Positions 8,613 through 15,894 of a stretch of 64,000 nucleotides of DNA are shown here, piece after piece (within the stretch, counting starts at the first letter, position 1; every line of letters starts with the position of its first letter). The notes beneath the pieces were generated by a model. It did not search any database. It had not been told where the DNA came from and saw only the letters and a list, made by a program, of their open reading frames with translations. Location: assembly GCA_015056485.1 (NCBI GenBank), contig SVGD01000002.1, positions 1 through 64,000 of the forward strand. Reading direction: 5' to 3'. The translations under genes and the position numbers were made by a program. This DNA comes from Clostridiales bacterium (GTDB lineage Bacteria > Bacillota > Clostridia > TANB77 > CAG-508).

Positions 8613-9910
8613 TTTTTTCCTTCTTTCTTAACTTTAAATTTTATATCTTCTTTTCTATATTCTTCTGGTTTTAAACCTACTCTAGATTTCATAATCATTA
8701 GTACTACAAACATTATAATTAAGAACATTATTCCTAAGATTATAAAATTATTTTCAACTGTTGTAATTGTTAATAAATAACTTGCAAATAAAGCTACTAA
8801 AATTTGTGAAATGCTTTTTATTAAATCAAAACTCGATGATATTTTTGTTCTTATTTCTGATGTTGTAAAGTTTTTAATATATCTACTTGATAATGTATGA
8901 TATGGAGCTTGCATCGCATATTGAACCATATACATAGCTAAAATTATTGCTATTTTTATAACCCAATTAACATTTAGCAAAGATACTAATCCTATTATTA
9001 CAAATGTAGGAACATACACACTTACAAGAAAAGTTAATGCTCTGTTTCTAAATTTATTATGTATTGTTTGTTGTAAAAAAGCAAATATACCAGATACTAT
9101 TGTTAATCCTGATATTATTATTGCAAAAAACTGTGGTGGTACATTAAGATTTGTTAGCATACTTTCTCTTAAAGTATATGATGAATAAATTAGTCCATCG
9201 AAAAACAGCGTAAACATCATAATTGCTTGCAATCTATGTGATTTAAAAATAAATTTAAATGCAGTTGAAACCTCATCTTTATAATTTTTAAATCTTTGAA
9301 TTAAATTTTCACCTTCATTTGTTTTCTTTTTTGTTACTTCTTTAAAACAAGTTGATAAAGCTATTGAAACGACTACAAACATTAATGAAACGAGCATTGG
9401 CAAATATCCATTTACTACAAATAAAAATCCTGTTGCCATAGATGTAATTCCATCTAAAAAGTAGTAATTTCTTGCGCCAATTTCTTCAATTTTTGAAAAT
9501 ATACTTTTACCTTTTCTATGTGATACTGATTCATATAAAAGATCTGATTCTGCAATTGATTTTATAGAAAATGCAAAAGCCATTATAATATATGCTAAAA
9601 TTAAAGTTAATAAACCATTACAATAAATCAAAGCAATTAAAGATAATGCTAATATAAAATTAGCTAATACCAAACTATTTCTTTTTCCAATTTTATCAAT
9701 TATAGTCATACTAGGAATATTTAATATTATTTTAAATACTGGAACCAATGCATCTGTTAACATGACTTGTGCTATTGAAAATCCTTTTGTACTTGTTAAA
9801 AAAACAAATGAAATTGCATAATAAAATAGCAAATCCCATGAAAACATTTTGTATATTGGATATAATCTTGCGTTTCCTTTTTTTAATTTTATTAATTCTC
9901 TTTTGTTCAT
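8609..9910 (-). CDS. MFS transporter
   Basis: 433 residues with about twelve hydrophobic segments and the short basic loop after the second pair (IDKIGKRNSLVLANFILA), the MFS A-motif region. The centre holds a hydrophilic loop (EVTKKKTNEGENLIQRFKNY) separating two six-helix halves. Inner-membrane exporter or importer of unknown substrate. It overlaps pdxK by four bases and is the first gene of that operon. Start ATG 9910 is preceded by AGGTGTAATAA. Confidence 0.85.
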   Translation of the reverse strand: MNKRELIKLKKGNARLYPIYKMFSWDLLFYYAISFVFLTSTKGFSIAQVMLTDALVPVFKIILNIPSMTIIDKIGKRNSLVLANFILALSLIALIYCNGLLTLILAYIIMAFAFSIKSIAESDLLYESVSHRKGKSIFSKIEEIGARNYYFLDGITSMATGFLFVVNGYLPMLVSLMFVVVSIALSTCFKEVTKKKTNEGENLIQRFKNYKDEVSTAFKFIFKSHRLQAIMMFTLFFDGLIYSSYTLRESMLTNLNVPPQFFAIIISGLTIVSGIFAFLQQTIHNKFRNRALTFLVSVYVPTFVIIGLVSLLNVNWVIKIAIILAMYMVQYAMQAPYHTLSSRYIKNFTTSEIRTKISSSFDLIKSISQILVALFASYLLTITTVENNFIILGIMFLIIMFVVLMIMKSRVGLKPEEYRKEDIKFKVKKEGKK

Positions 9911-10022
9911 TTATTACACCTATTTTTCTTATTATTGTATATTTAATAGTATTTCTTAATTATTCTATATCAAAAAAAATGTTTTGTCTATATTAATTTT
10001 TATATTCCATAGCATTGCAAAA

Positions 10023-10046
10023 GGCAGTCTCTGTTAAGAGACCGCC
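10023..10046 (-). terminator. Terminator of the 10069 gene
   Basis: GGCGGTCTCT / AGAGACTGCC hairpin with GTTA-type loop, minus-strand tail TTTTGC. Same layout as the terminator at 10522-10546. Confidence 0.75.
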
Positions 10047-10068
10047 CCTGCATGTTTGTGTTAGGTGA

Positions 10069-10434
10069 TTAATAGTCTACAAGAACTTCAATCTTGTCCT
10101 TGTTGGCATTTTCACCCGGGAAGTTGTATCTGTTACCGGGTTTTTCGTTGTCTCCTGAGATTTTAATCCAGTTAACACTATATCCATTTCTGGTAAGTGT
10201 AACCTTGTAAGAAACTTTCGAATATTTCACGCCCTTTATGACGGGATTGTTTACACTGTAGACGCCCTCACCATGTCCCGTAAATTTCCGTTTCGATGCT
10301 TCCTGCATCCTGTCAATCGCCGCTCTTGTTATACCTAACTTAGAAACTGAATTAGGGTCAATTTCACTGTTGAGGAAATAAACAATCGGTGAAAAAGCGT
10401 TTCTTGACATTGTGAGTTTTTCTGTTTTTTTCAT
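10069..10434 (-). CDS. Small protein of unknown function, paralogue of 10564-10932
   Basis: 121 residues from ATG 10434 (MKKTEKLTMS), chosen because AAGGTGG lies 8 bases upstream. It aligns with the next gene: SKLGITRAAIDRMQ against SRLGLSRRSIDLMK, and GYSVNWIKISGDN against GYRVPWIRIYDKN, ending NFPGEN against VFPGKK. The N-terminal block resembles a small helical recognition motif; the rest is beta-rich. CGG at 10288-10290 is an ordinary sense codon (SKRKF). Own promoter, leader and terminator. Family not recognised; composition suggests transfer. Confidence 0.7.
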   Translation of the reverse strand: MKKTEKLTMSRNAFSPIVYFLNSEIDPNSVSKLGITRAAIDRMQEASKRKFTGHGEGVYSVNNPVIKGVKYSKVSYKVTLTRNGYSVNWIKISGDNEKPGNRYNFPGENANKDKIEVLVDY

Positions 10435-10478
10435 GGATTTAACCACCTTATAAAAATTTACCTTTCGGTATGTTAAAT

Positions 10479-10507
10479 ATTATAACACAATCTAACAATT
10501 ATGTCCA
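10479..10507 (-). promoter_or_regulatory. Promoter and GNRA-hairpin leader of the 10069 gene
   Basis: TGGACA (10502-10507), 17-base spacer, TGT-TATAAT (10479-10484) with extended -10. The leader then carries TTAACATACCGAAAGGTAAAT, where ACC-GAAA-GGT forms a tetraloop hairpin just ahead of AAGGTGG. Confidence 0.7.
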
Positions 10508-10521
10508 CTTCTATTGCAAAA

Positions 10522-10546
10522 GACAGTCCTTGTAAAAGGACTGTCC
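10522..10546 (-). terminator. Terminator of the 10564 gene
   Basis: GGACAGTCCTT / AAGGACTGTC hairpin, TTTTGC tail on the minus strand. Confidence 0.75.
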
Positions 10547-10563
10547 CTGCATTTTGTTTGTGG

Positions 10564-10932
10564 TTATACCTCTTCTCCAACATCGACAAATATGCGACGT
10601 CTTTTTGTCGCTTTTTTGCCGGGAAATACATATTCCTTGGTGAGAGTTTCATTTTTGTCGTAAATTCTTATCCAGGGCACTCTGTACCCTTTCTTTTCTT
10701 TTACAACTTTGAATCTCATAGGAGGATAATATAATCCATTTACGGTACACTCCTCCGCATAAAAAACTCCTTCAGACTCTTCGCGAATGTACTTGTCGGT
10801 CTTCATCAAGTCGATGGAACGTCTTGAAAGACCAAGCCGCGAAACAGTTTCGGGTTCAGTTGCGTTCCTTACGAACCAATCAACACCGCACAGTTCCTTA
10901 GGACCCATGTACATTCTTTCATCGTTGTACAT
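10564..10932 (-). CDS. Small protein of unknown function, paralogue of 10069-10434
   Basis: 122 residues, start ATG 10932 behind AAGGTGG. It carries the same block order as its neighbour (SRLGLSRRSIDLMK, then GYRVPWIRIYDKN, then VFPGKKATKRRR) and a basic C-terminal stretch. CGG at 10837-10839 (VSRLG) is read as sense and aligns with Lys in the paralogue, consistent with Arg. It has a separate promoter and terminator, so the pair arose by duplication of a whole transcription unit. No membrane segment. Function unknown. Confidence 0.7.
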   Translation of the reverse strand: MYNDERMYMGPKELCGVDWFVRNATEPETVSRLGLSRRSIDLMKTDKYIREESEGVFYAEECTVNGLYYPPMRFKVVKEKKGYRVPWIRIYDKNETLTKEYVFPGKKATKRRRIFVDVGEEV

Positions 10933-10975
10933 AAAAAAACCACCTTAATTAAATTTAGCTTTCGCTATGTTAATT

Positions 10976-11004
10976 ATTATATCATATTTCTAATTTTATG
11001 TCTA
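10976..11004 (-). promoter_or_regulatory. Promoter and GNRA-hairpin leader of the 10564 gene
   Basis: TAGACA (10999-11004), 17-base spacer, TGA-TATAAT (10976-10981). Leader TTAACATAGCGAAAGCTAAAT matches that of the 10069 gene, with the hairpin AGC-GAAA-GCT in place of ACC-GAAA-GGT, a compensatory base-pair change. Confidence 0.7.
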
Positions 11005-11051
11005 CTTTAAATTTTATTAGTTTTGTGTTATACTTCTATATGGTGATTTTT

Positions 11052-11939
11052 GTGATTTTAAAATATATTGTAGAAAGAAACAATAAATATAAAACCATTA
11101 GAGAAGTTCTTAAAAATGAATTTAAAATTTCGTCTAGACTTCTTACAAAATTAAGGAGCAATAAAAAAGTTTTATTAAATGGTTTTTCTACATATTTTGA
11201 TAAAGAAATAAATTTTAATGATATTGTAGAAGTTTATTTAAATTATGAGGAGGATAATTCAAATATTGTCCCTAATAATATACCTCTTGATATTATTTAT
11301 GAAGATGAATCTTTCATTGTAATAAATAAACCTGCTGGGATTGCTATTCATCCATCATGTCTTCATTATGATAATAGCTTATCTAATGGTGTTAAATATT
11401 ATTTTGATAAAATTGGATTAAAGAAAAAAATTAGACCTGTTAATAGATTAGATAAAGATACTTCTGGTTTAGTAATTTTTGCTAAGAATGAATATATACA
11501 AGAATGTTTAGTTAGACAAATGAATTCTGCTCTTTTTTATAAAGAATATATGGCTATTGTTAATGGTATTTTAGAACAAAAAAGTGGAGTTATAGATGTT
11601 TCTATTGCAAGAAAAGAAAATAGTATAATAGAAAGATGTGTTTCTAATGATGGTGAAAATGCAGTTACTCTTTATGAAGTACTTAAAAGTTTTGACAACT
11701 TATCTTTGCTTAAATGTATTCTTAAAACTGGAAGAACTCATCAAATAAGAGTTCACTGTAAATTTATTGGTCATCCAATTATTGGTGACACATTATATGG
11801 AACAAAATCAGATATAATTTCTAGACAAGCTTTACATGCATATAAAGTAAAATTTATTCATCCATTATATAATAATACAGTTGAATTTTGTGCCCCCTTG
11901 CCAGATGATTTTAGGAAAATTATAGAAAATGAAATATAA
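11052..11939 (+). CDS. RluA-family pseudouridine synthase
   Basis: Isomerises specific uridines in rRNA or tRNA. It has an N-terminal S4-like region (KTIREVLKNEFKISSRLLTK) and the catalytic domain with IIYEDESFIVINKPAGIAIH, the active-site motif RPVNRLDKDTSGLVIFAKN (catalytic Asp in RLDKDT) and the C-terminal GRTHQIRVH and HAYKVKFIHP blocks. About 295 residues. Start is uncertain: GTG 11052 has GGTGAT upstream, while ATG 11040 lies very close to the likely transcript start (TGTTATACT -10 near 11025). Isolated gene, opposite to both neighbours. Confidence 0.9.
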   Translation: MILKYIVERNNKYKTIREVLKNEFKISSRLLTKLRSNKKVLLNGFSTYFDKEINFNDIVEVYLNYEEDNSNIVPNNIPLDIIYEDESFIVINKPAGIAIHPSCLHYDNSLSNGVKYYFDKIGLKKKIRPVNRLDKDTSGLVIFAKNEYIQECLVRQMNSALFYKEYMAIVNGILEQKSGVIDVSIARKENSIIERCVSNDGENAVTLYEVLKSFDNLSLLKCILKTGRTHQIRVHCKFIGHPIIGDTLYGTKSDIISRQALHAYKVKFIHPLYNNTVEFCAPLPDDFRKIIENEI

Positions 11940-11971
11940 TTGATTTTATAAAAAAATAATATCAACACAAT

Positions 11972-12001
11972 CGCGGGTCGCTGAGGGCAGCGACCCCTAC
12001 A
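11972..12001. repeat. REP-like palindrome (GGGTCGCTGAGGGCAGCGACCC)
   Basis: Between the convergent pseudouridine synthase and YkgJ-like genes; ends CCCCTACA. Compared with the 21278, 22292, 35630 and 54368 copies the arms show paired changes. Confidence 0.7.
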
Positions 12002-12004
12002 ATT

Positions 12005-12616
12005 TTAATTAAATTGTTTTATATATAAATATTTCGCTCTTTCCATATTGTTTCTTACTTGTTTTTTTATATTTCTTTTCTTTAAATTATAATCTTTAAA
12101 TAAAATTATTTTAATTTCTTTACGAGTTTTTAAAGGTAGCTTTTTCCAATTCTCTTGAATTAGCTCCATTAATTTTATCCATTCAATATATATATCCTTG
12201 TATTTTTTGTATATTCCATGATTTCCATTTAACCATTTTTCAATTTTAATTAATTTTTTCTCTTTACATACACATGTTCCCTTGTTGAAAAAATAATCTC
12301 TTTTTAAATTTTCAGGAACTAAAGGATACATTACACATTGCATAGGTTCAACTTTGTGTATACTGCAATGTTTTTCTTTTCTATCGTAAAAAATGCAATC
12401 TCTTCGTTCTCCTACTGCTTTTATTGCAATTTCTGGTTGTTCATCTTTTAATTCATATGTATATTTTTTTAAAAATTCTTCAATTGTAATTGATAAATGT
12501 TTACTAATTTGAATTACGTTTATAGGGGTTAATTTTATATCTCCTCTATTTATACAGCATTTATCACAATTATCACATCCTAAATAATCTTTATCTTTTA
12601 TTGTTAAAATATCCAT
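12005..12616 (-). CDS. YkgJ-family cysteine-cluster protein
   Basis: 203 residues with eight conserved cysteines in the family pattern: CDNCDKCC near residue 14, then RRDCIFYD..KHCSIHKVEPMQCVMYP and GTCVC. Such clusters bind Zn or an Fe-S centre; the biochemical role of the family is not established. The C-terminal third is Lys-rich and helical. Start ATG 12616 behind TAGGAGAT. Eleven bases separate it from the upstream phosphodiesterase, so they are likely co-transcribed. Confidence 0.85.
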   Translation of the reverse strand: MDILTIKDKDYLGCDNCDKCCINRGDIKLTPINVIQISKHLSITIEEFLKKYTYELKDEQPEIAIKAVGERRDCIFYDRKEKHCSIHKVEPMQCVMYPLVPENLKRDYFFNKGTCVCKEKKLIKIEKWLNGNHGIYKKYKDIYIEWIKLMELIQENWKKLPLKTRKEIKIILFKDYNLKKRNIKKQVRNNMERAKYLYIKQFN

Positions 12617-12627
12617 TTTATCTCCTA

Positions 12628-13146
12628 CTAAATTTTTAAAGTTTTTATTATTTCACCTTGTAAATCTTTTAATTGTATTTGTTCTTCATCAATAATCAAA
12701 TAGCTATGTTTTGTTCCTCCTCGTGGCTTAGATATAGAACCTGGATTTGCAATAATTTTTTCTCCTAGTTTCTCTATCATACCGCGGTGAGTATGACCAA
12801 ATAAAAATATATCTCCACAATCACTTGGTAAATTATATGGACCATATATATGTCCATGTGTTAAAGTTACTTTTTTATTATTTATTTCAATAGTTCTCAT
12901 ATATGTTAAACTAAAATTAAATATGTCATCTATATATTCACTATCACAATTACCTTTTACTGCAATTATTGCTCCTGCCATGTTGTTTAATTCTTCTGCA
13001 ACTTCATAATCTGATGAAGAATGAACATATCCTCCGAAATCTCCAAGTATCAATAATTTTTCTGCATCTTCTTCTTTATATCTCTCTAAAGCTCTATTTA
13101 AATATACAATATTTCCATGAATATCAGAAATAACCATTACTTTCAT
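12628..13146 (-). CDS. yfcE: YfcE/MJ0936-type metallophosphodiesterase
   Basis: 172 residues starting MKVMVISDIHGN at ATG 13146 (AAGGAGAAATTT upstream); the longer frame to 13188 has no ribosome site. Metal ligands are in order: DIHGN, LGDFGG, KGNCDSE, THGHIYG, FGHTHRG. This is the complete calcineurin-like set, with the two-metal site expected to hydrolyse phosphodiesters. Cytoplasmic. First gene of a two-gene unit with the YkgJ-like protein. Confidence 0.9.
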   Translation of the reverse strand: MKVMVISDIHGNIVYLNRALERYKEEDAEKLLILGDFGGYVHSSSDYEVAEELNNMAGAIIAVKGNCDSEYIDDIFNFSLTYMRTIEINNKKVTLTHGHIYGPYNLPSDCGDIFLFGHTHRGMIEKLGEKIIANPGSISKPRGGTKHSYLIIDEEQIQLKDLQGEIIKTLKI

Positions 13147-13244
13147 AAATTTCTCCTTAAAAATATCAAGTTGATTTAAGTATAACATATGATTAAATTC
13201 TTTTCTATATTTATATTAGATGAAATATTATTTTATATGCTTTT

Positions 13245-13345
13245 GAAGTGTGAGGTGGGATGTGTGATGTGTGATGTGTGAAAATCATTTAAATCTTACG
13301 AATTATATGCTTTAAATCACATCTCTCACTTCTCACCTCTTAAAA
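13245..13345. repeat. GTGAGGTG-type inverted low-complexity repeat
   Basis: Left half repeats GATGTGTGAT units after GTGTGAGGTGG; right half is the inverse (CACATCTCTCACTTCTCACC). The 13190-13427 interval holds only this, an AT-rich stretch and the tRNA promoter (TTGACA near 13385). A relative lies at 50110-50216. Confidence 0.6.
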
Positions 13346-13427
13346 TATAATTTATATAAATTATATTTTTTATAATTTCAGATATTGACAACATTATAAA
13401 AAATATGTTAATATATATTTTGTTAAT

Positions 13428-13510
13428 GCGGATGTGGCGGAACTGGCAGACGCGCTGGTCTTAGGAACCAGTACTTCGGTGTGGAGGTTCAAGTCCTCTC
13501 ATCCGCACCA
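13428..13510 (+). tRNA. tRNA-Leu (anticodon TAG)
   Basis: Acceptor GCGGATG (13428-13434) pairs with CATCCGC (13500-13506), A discriminator and encoded CCA at 13508-13510. Anticodon loop CTTAGGA gives TAG, reading CUA. Long variable arm (TACTTCGGTGT) and T-arm GGTTCAAGTCC. An intrinsic terminator follows at 13516-13541. Confidence 0.96.
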
Positions 13511-13515
13511 GATAA

Positions 13516-13541
13516 AGACTAACGAAAGTTAGTCTTTTTTT
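13516..13541 (+). terminator. tRNA-Leu terminator, first copy
   Basis: AGACTAAC-GAAA-GTTAGTCT hairpin followed by seven T. Part of the 53-base block 13494-13546 that is repeated at 13661-13713. Confidence 0.9.
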
Positions 13542-13546
13542 GTATT

Positions 13547-13660
13547 CTAACGAGAGGACTTGAAAAGGAGGTTGCCAAGTTTCGAGCAGGTCTGAGGCCT
13601 GCCGAAACGAAGGCTAAAATAGTCCGGTGGACTATTTTACCGACGCGCTTGACCGGAGGC
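13547..13660 (+). mobile_element. Structured insert between two copies of the tRNA-Leu 3' end
   Basis: A 114-base insert flanked by direct repeats (13494-13546 and 13661-13713, 52 of 53 identical) made of the T-stem 3' strand, acceptor 3' strand, CCA and terminator. Its left end is an inverted copy of the T-loop/T-stem (GAGAGGACTTGAA). It then shows AAAAGGAGG, a hairpin (GTTTCG-A-GCAGG / CCTGC-CGAAAC), a perfect hairpin AAAATAGTCC-GGT-GGACTATTTT, then CCGACGCG and CTTGAC. The same core is found next to the tmRNA at 32483-32556. GC-rich against its surroundings. Confidence 0.65.
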
Positions 13661-13713
13661 TCCTCTCATCCGCACCAGATAAAGACTAACGAAAGTTAGT
13701 CCTTTTTTGTATT
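13661..13713 (+). repeat. Second copy of tRNA-Leu 3' end and terminator
   Basis: TCCTCTCATCCGCACCA plus the terminator hairpin and GTATT tail, identical to 13494-13546 except T to C in the U tract. It is not a tRNA gene: the 5' half is absent. Confidence 0.9.
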
Positions 13714-13772
13714 AAAATCAAACCTCATTGTGTTTTTTTAAATTGTATAACCCATGCAAAGTAGCAGATTAA

Positions 13773-13801
13773 TTGATTTTTGCATTGATTTGTGATAAAA
13801 T
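13773..13801 (+). promoter_or_regulatory. Promoter of the 13850 gene
   Basis: TTGATT (13773-13778), 17-base spacer, TGA-TAAAAT (13796-13801). The leader has a GTTAC/GTAAC hairpin, then AAGGAGG. Confidence 0.65.
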
Positions 13802-13849
13802 TAAAGTAGTTACTTTTTCGTAACCATTAAATTTAAGGAGGATCACTTC

Positions 13850-14188
13850 ATGGAAATCATTAACGCAAGAATCAAAAATGTAACTGTAGGTTTGGACGAT
13901 CGGGATAGATTGGCCGCAAATATGACTTTTGAATGTCCGCACGGCTCCTGTTCCTGGGGATTCATACTGACCAATCCGACAGATTCTCAGCGTCTTTTAA
14001 AGCTTCTGCAGTATACAGGCGCAAATGAGGTCAATAATCTGAACGGCAAAATCGTTCGTGCAATCAATCATGATTGTTGTTTCGCAGGATTCGGAGATCC
14101 TATCAAAGATGAGTTTGTTCCTACTTTTGGCGAAGAACTCAAGGAAGTCACAGAAGTTCAGTTTAAAGAACTTCTGGAAACCAAATAA
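13850..14188 (+). CDS. Small protein of unknown function, lone gene
   Basis: 112 residues, ATG 13850 behind AAGGAGGATCACTTC. Contains Cys residues in two groups (FECPHGSCSWGF near residue 28 and NHDCCFAGFGDP near residue 78) that could bind a metal (inference). Codon use is richer in GC than in the flanking genes, and codon 18 is CGG (13901-13903, DDRDR), read as sense; if CGG were skipped the frame would stop within eight codons. Own promoter and terminator. No family recognised. Confidence 0.7.
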   Translation: MEIINARIKNVTVGLDDRDRLAANMTFECPHGSCSWGFILTNPTDSQRLLKLLQYTGANEVNNLNGKIVRAINHDCCFAGFGDPIKDEFVPTFGEELKEVTEVQFKELLETK

Positions 14189-14203
14189 AGTTTCATTTAC
14201 TCC

Positions 14204-14242
14204 TTACAAGACCACCTTAATACATGAAGGTGTCCTTGTTCA
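14204..14242 (+). terminator. Terminator of the 13850 gene
   Basis: ACAAGACCACCTT / AAGGTGTCCTTGT hairpin followed by TCATTTT. Confidence 0.7.
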
Positions 14243-14430
14243 TTTTAGATGCCACAGATAAAGGCTAACTTTTGTTACTCTTTTTTTGTATGTTAATATT
14301 GTAAAATAAAAAAAGAAAATCTATTGCTTTGAAAAACATTTTATGTTATGATTTTTTATAGGCAAAAAATATAAATTCTATAAATATTTTATTATTTTCG
14401 CCTGTATTTCCAATTTTTTGGAGGGGAAAA

Positions 14431-15285
14431 ATGAATATCGGTTTAGTCTTATCAGGTGGTATGGCTAAAGGTGCCTATCAAATTGGTGCATTAAAAGCTT
14501 TAAGCAATTTCGTTCCACTTGAAGAAATTAAATATATTAGCGCTGCTTCAGTTGGTGTATTAAATGGTTATGCTTATGCTACAAATAATATTGAAAGTGC
14601 AGAAACAATGTGGAAAAATATTTGTTCTGAGGATTCAAAATCACTAATAAGTAAAATATTAAAAAGCAGTATGTTACAACAAAATATAAAAGGACTTTAT
14701 TCTCCTGAACAAAAAATGTCTGCTGATTTTTATTGTTCATTGTTAAATATAACTAATAGAACTATAGATTATAAAAACCTTTTATCTGTTGAGAAAAGTG
14801 ATATACCTGACTTTTTAAAAGCAAGTGTTGCTATGCCAATTTATAATAAATCAGTTCAAATTGATAAAATATCATATTATGATGGAGCAATGATTGATAA
14901 CATTCCAGTATTTCCACTTTTAAAACACAATCTTGATTATATAATATGCATCTATTTTGATGATACTTGTTATAAATTTGAAAATACATTTTTTGATAAT
15001 AGAATAATAAAAATAACATTTCCATCTAAGAACATGTTAAAACAATCTATTGTTTTTAGTAAAGATAGTATTGATGATATGATAAATGAAGGATATCTTA
15101 AAGCTACTCAAATTTTAAGAACTATATTCTCTCAAGGTTATGATAATCTTGAATATATATATAATGTTATAGATTATATGAATTTAACATCAGAAAAAAG
15201 GTCTTTACGTATTACTGGTGATGTCCTTGTTACAAACTTTAATAAATTTACACAAAAATTTACGAAAAGAAAAATTGTAGTTTAA
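14431..15285 (+). CDS. Patatin-like phospholipase
   Basis: 284 residues. The oxyanion loop SGGMAKGAYQIG is near residue 8, the nucleophile elbow reads AASVGVLNG near residue 42 (first residue Ala rather than the usual Gly of GxSxG) and the dyad Asp lies in YYDGAMIDNIP near residue 150. Expected to hydrolyse acyl esters of lipids in the cytoplasm or at the membrane; no signal peptide is visible. Start ATG 14431 follows TTGGAGGGG. Single gene with its own terminator (15290-15325). Confidence 0.88.
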   Translation: MNIGLVLSGGMAKGAYQIGALKALSNFVPLEEIKYISAASVGVLNGYAYATNNIESAETMWKNICSEDSKSLISKILKSSMLQQNIKGLYSPEQKMSADFYCSLLNITNRTIDYKNLLSVEKSDIPDFLKASVAMPIYNKSVQIDKISYYDGAMIDNIPVFPLLKHNLDYIICIYFDDTCYKFENTFFDNRIIKITFPSKNMLKQSIVFSKDSIDDMINEGYLKATQILRTIFSQGYDNLEYIYNVIDYMNLTSEKRSLRITGDVLVTNFNKFTQKFTKRKIVV

Positions 15286-15289
15286 AAAT

Positions 15290-15325
15290 AAAACATGAGG
15301 AGAAAAATACCTCATGTTTTATTTT
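15290..15325 (+). terminator. Terminator of the patatin gene
   Basis: AAAACATGAGG / CCTCATGTTTT with an ATTTTG tail. Confidence 0.85.
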
Positions 15326-15333
15326 GTACTCTT

Positions 15334-15362
15334 TTGCTTTTTTATGTTAATTGTGTTATAAT
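15334..15362 (+). promoter_or_regulatory. Promoter of the 15452 gene
   Basis: TTGCTT (15334-15339), 17-base spacer containing TTATGTTAATT, TGT-TATAAT (15357-15362). The leader then forms AGATATGC / GCATATCT (15389-15417). Confidence 0.7.
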
Positions 15363-15451
15363 ATATATATGTCATTGATCACAAAAAAGATATGCATGTT
15401 AATTTAAAGCATATCTCCGTGTAGATTTAAAAATGATTGGAGGATTTCACA

Positions 15452-15715
15452 ATGACAGTAGACAACACATCCAAAAGAGTCGACCCTACCAAAAAGGAAG
15501 GCCCCTTCCGTTTCCACATTTTCAAGGATTCTGAAGGAAAATGGACCGCAGAGGCCGGCCTCAAAGCTCTCCTTGATGAATACCCTCAGGAGCAGATTGA
15601 ATCTATGGCTATCCTCAGCGATGGACATTACATACTTGAGTTTATCGCTGGTTTCGACCATAACGATGCTCTTGTGTATGTCAAAACGCCTCCCCCGCCA
15701 GATTCGGCAAACTAA
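15452..15715 (+). CDS. Small acidic protein of unknown function, lone gene
   Basis: 87 residues from ATG 15452 (MTVDNTSKR), preceded by TTGGAGGATTTCACA; the longer frame from 15437 overlaps that site. Highly GC-rich codon choice for this window (CTC, GGC, CCC). The end is a proline cluster, KTPPPPDSAN. No signal peptide, membrane segment or recognised domain. It has its own promoter with a hairpin leader and a strong terminator, the pattern of the other lone genes here. Confidence 0.7.
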   Translation: MTVDNTSKRVDPTKKEGPFRFHIFKDSEGKWTAEAGLKALLDEYPQEQIESMAILSDGHYILEFIAGFDHNDALVYVKTPPPPDSAN

Positions 15716-15728
15716 ATCACACAAAAAA

Positions 15729-15757
15729 GTTCAGCGGATTCACTCCGCTGACTTTTT
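15729..15757 (+). terminator. Terminator of the 15452 gene
   Basis: AGTTCAGCGGA / TCCGCTGACT hairpin with a TTTTTT tail. Confidence 0.9.
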
Positions 15758-15894
15758 TATGTAATAGGAAAGTTCTACTTTCCTATTATATAAATCGGCA
15801 AGAAAAAGTGTGCAAAAACACATTTCTTGTGAAAACATATTAATTTTTTTATAATAATGTGATAATATATAAAAAAACAAATGGAGAAAATATA

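Noticed and set aside
13547-13660. Integron attC site or classical att site of a prophage
   Set aside because: No integrase, no gene cassette and the core lacks attC consensus; the target-copying feature is unlike a simple att duplication, although a relation is not excluded.
13661-13713. Second tRNA-Leu gene
   Set aside because: Only the 3' T-stem/acceptor/CCA and terminator are present; no D-arm or anticodon.
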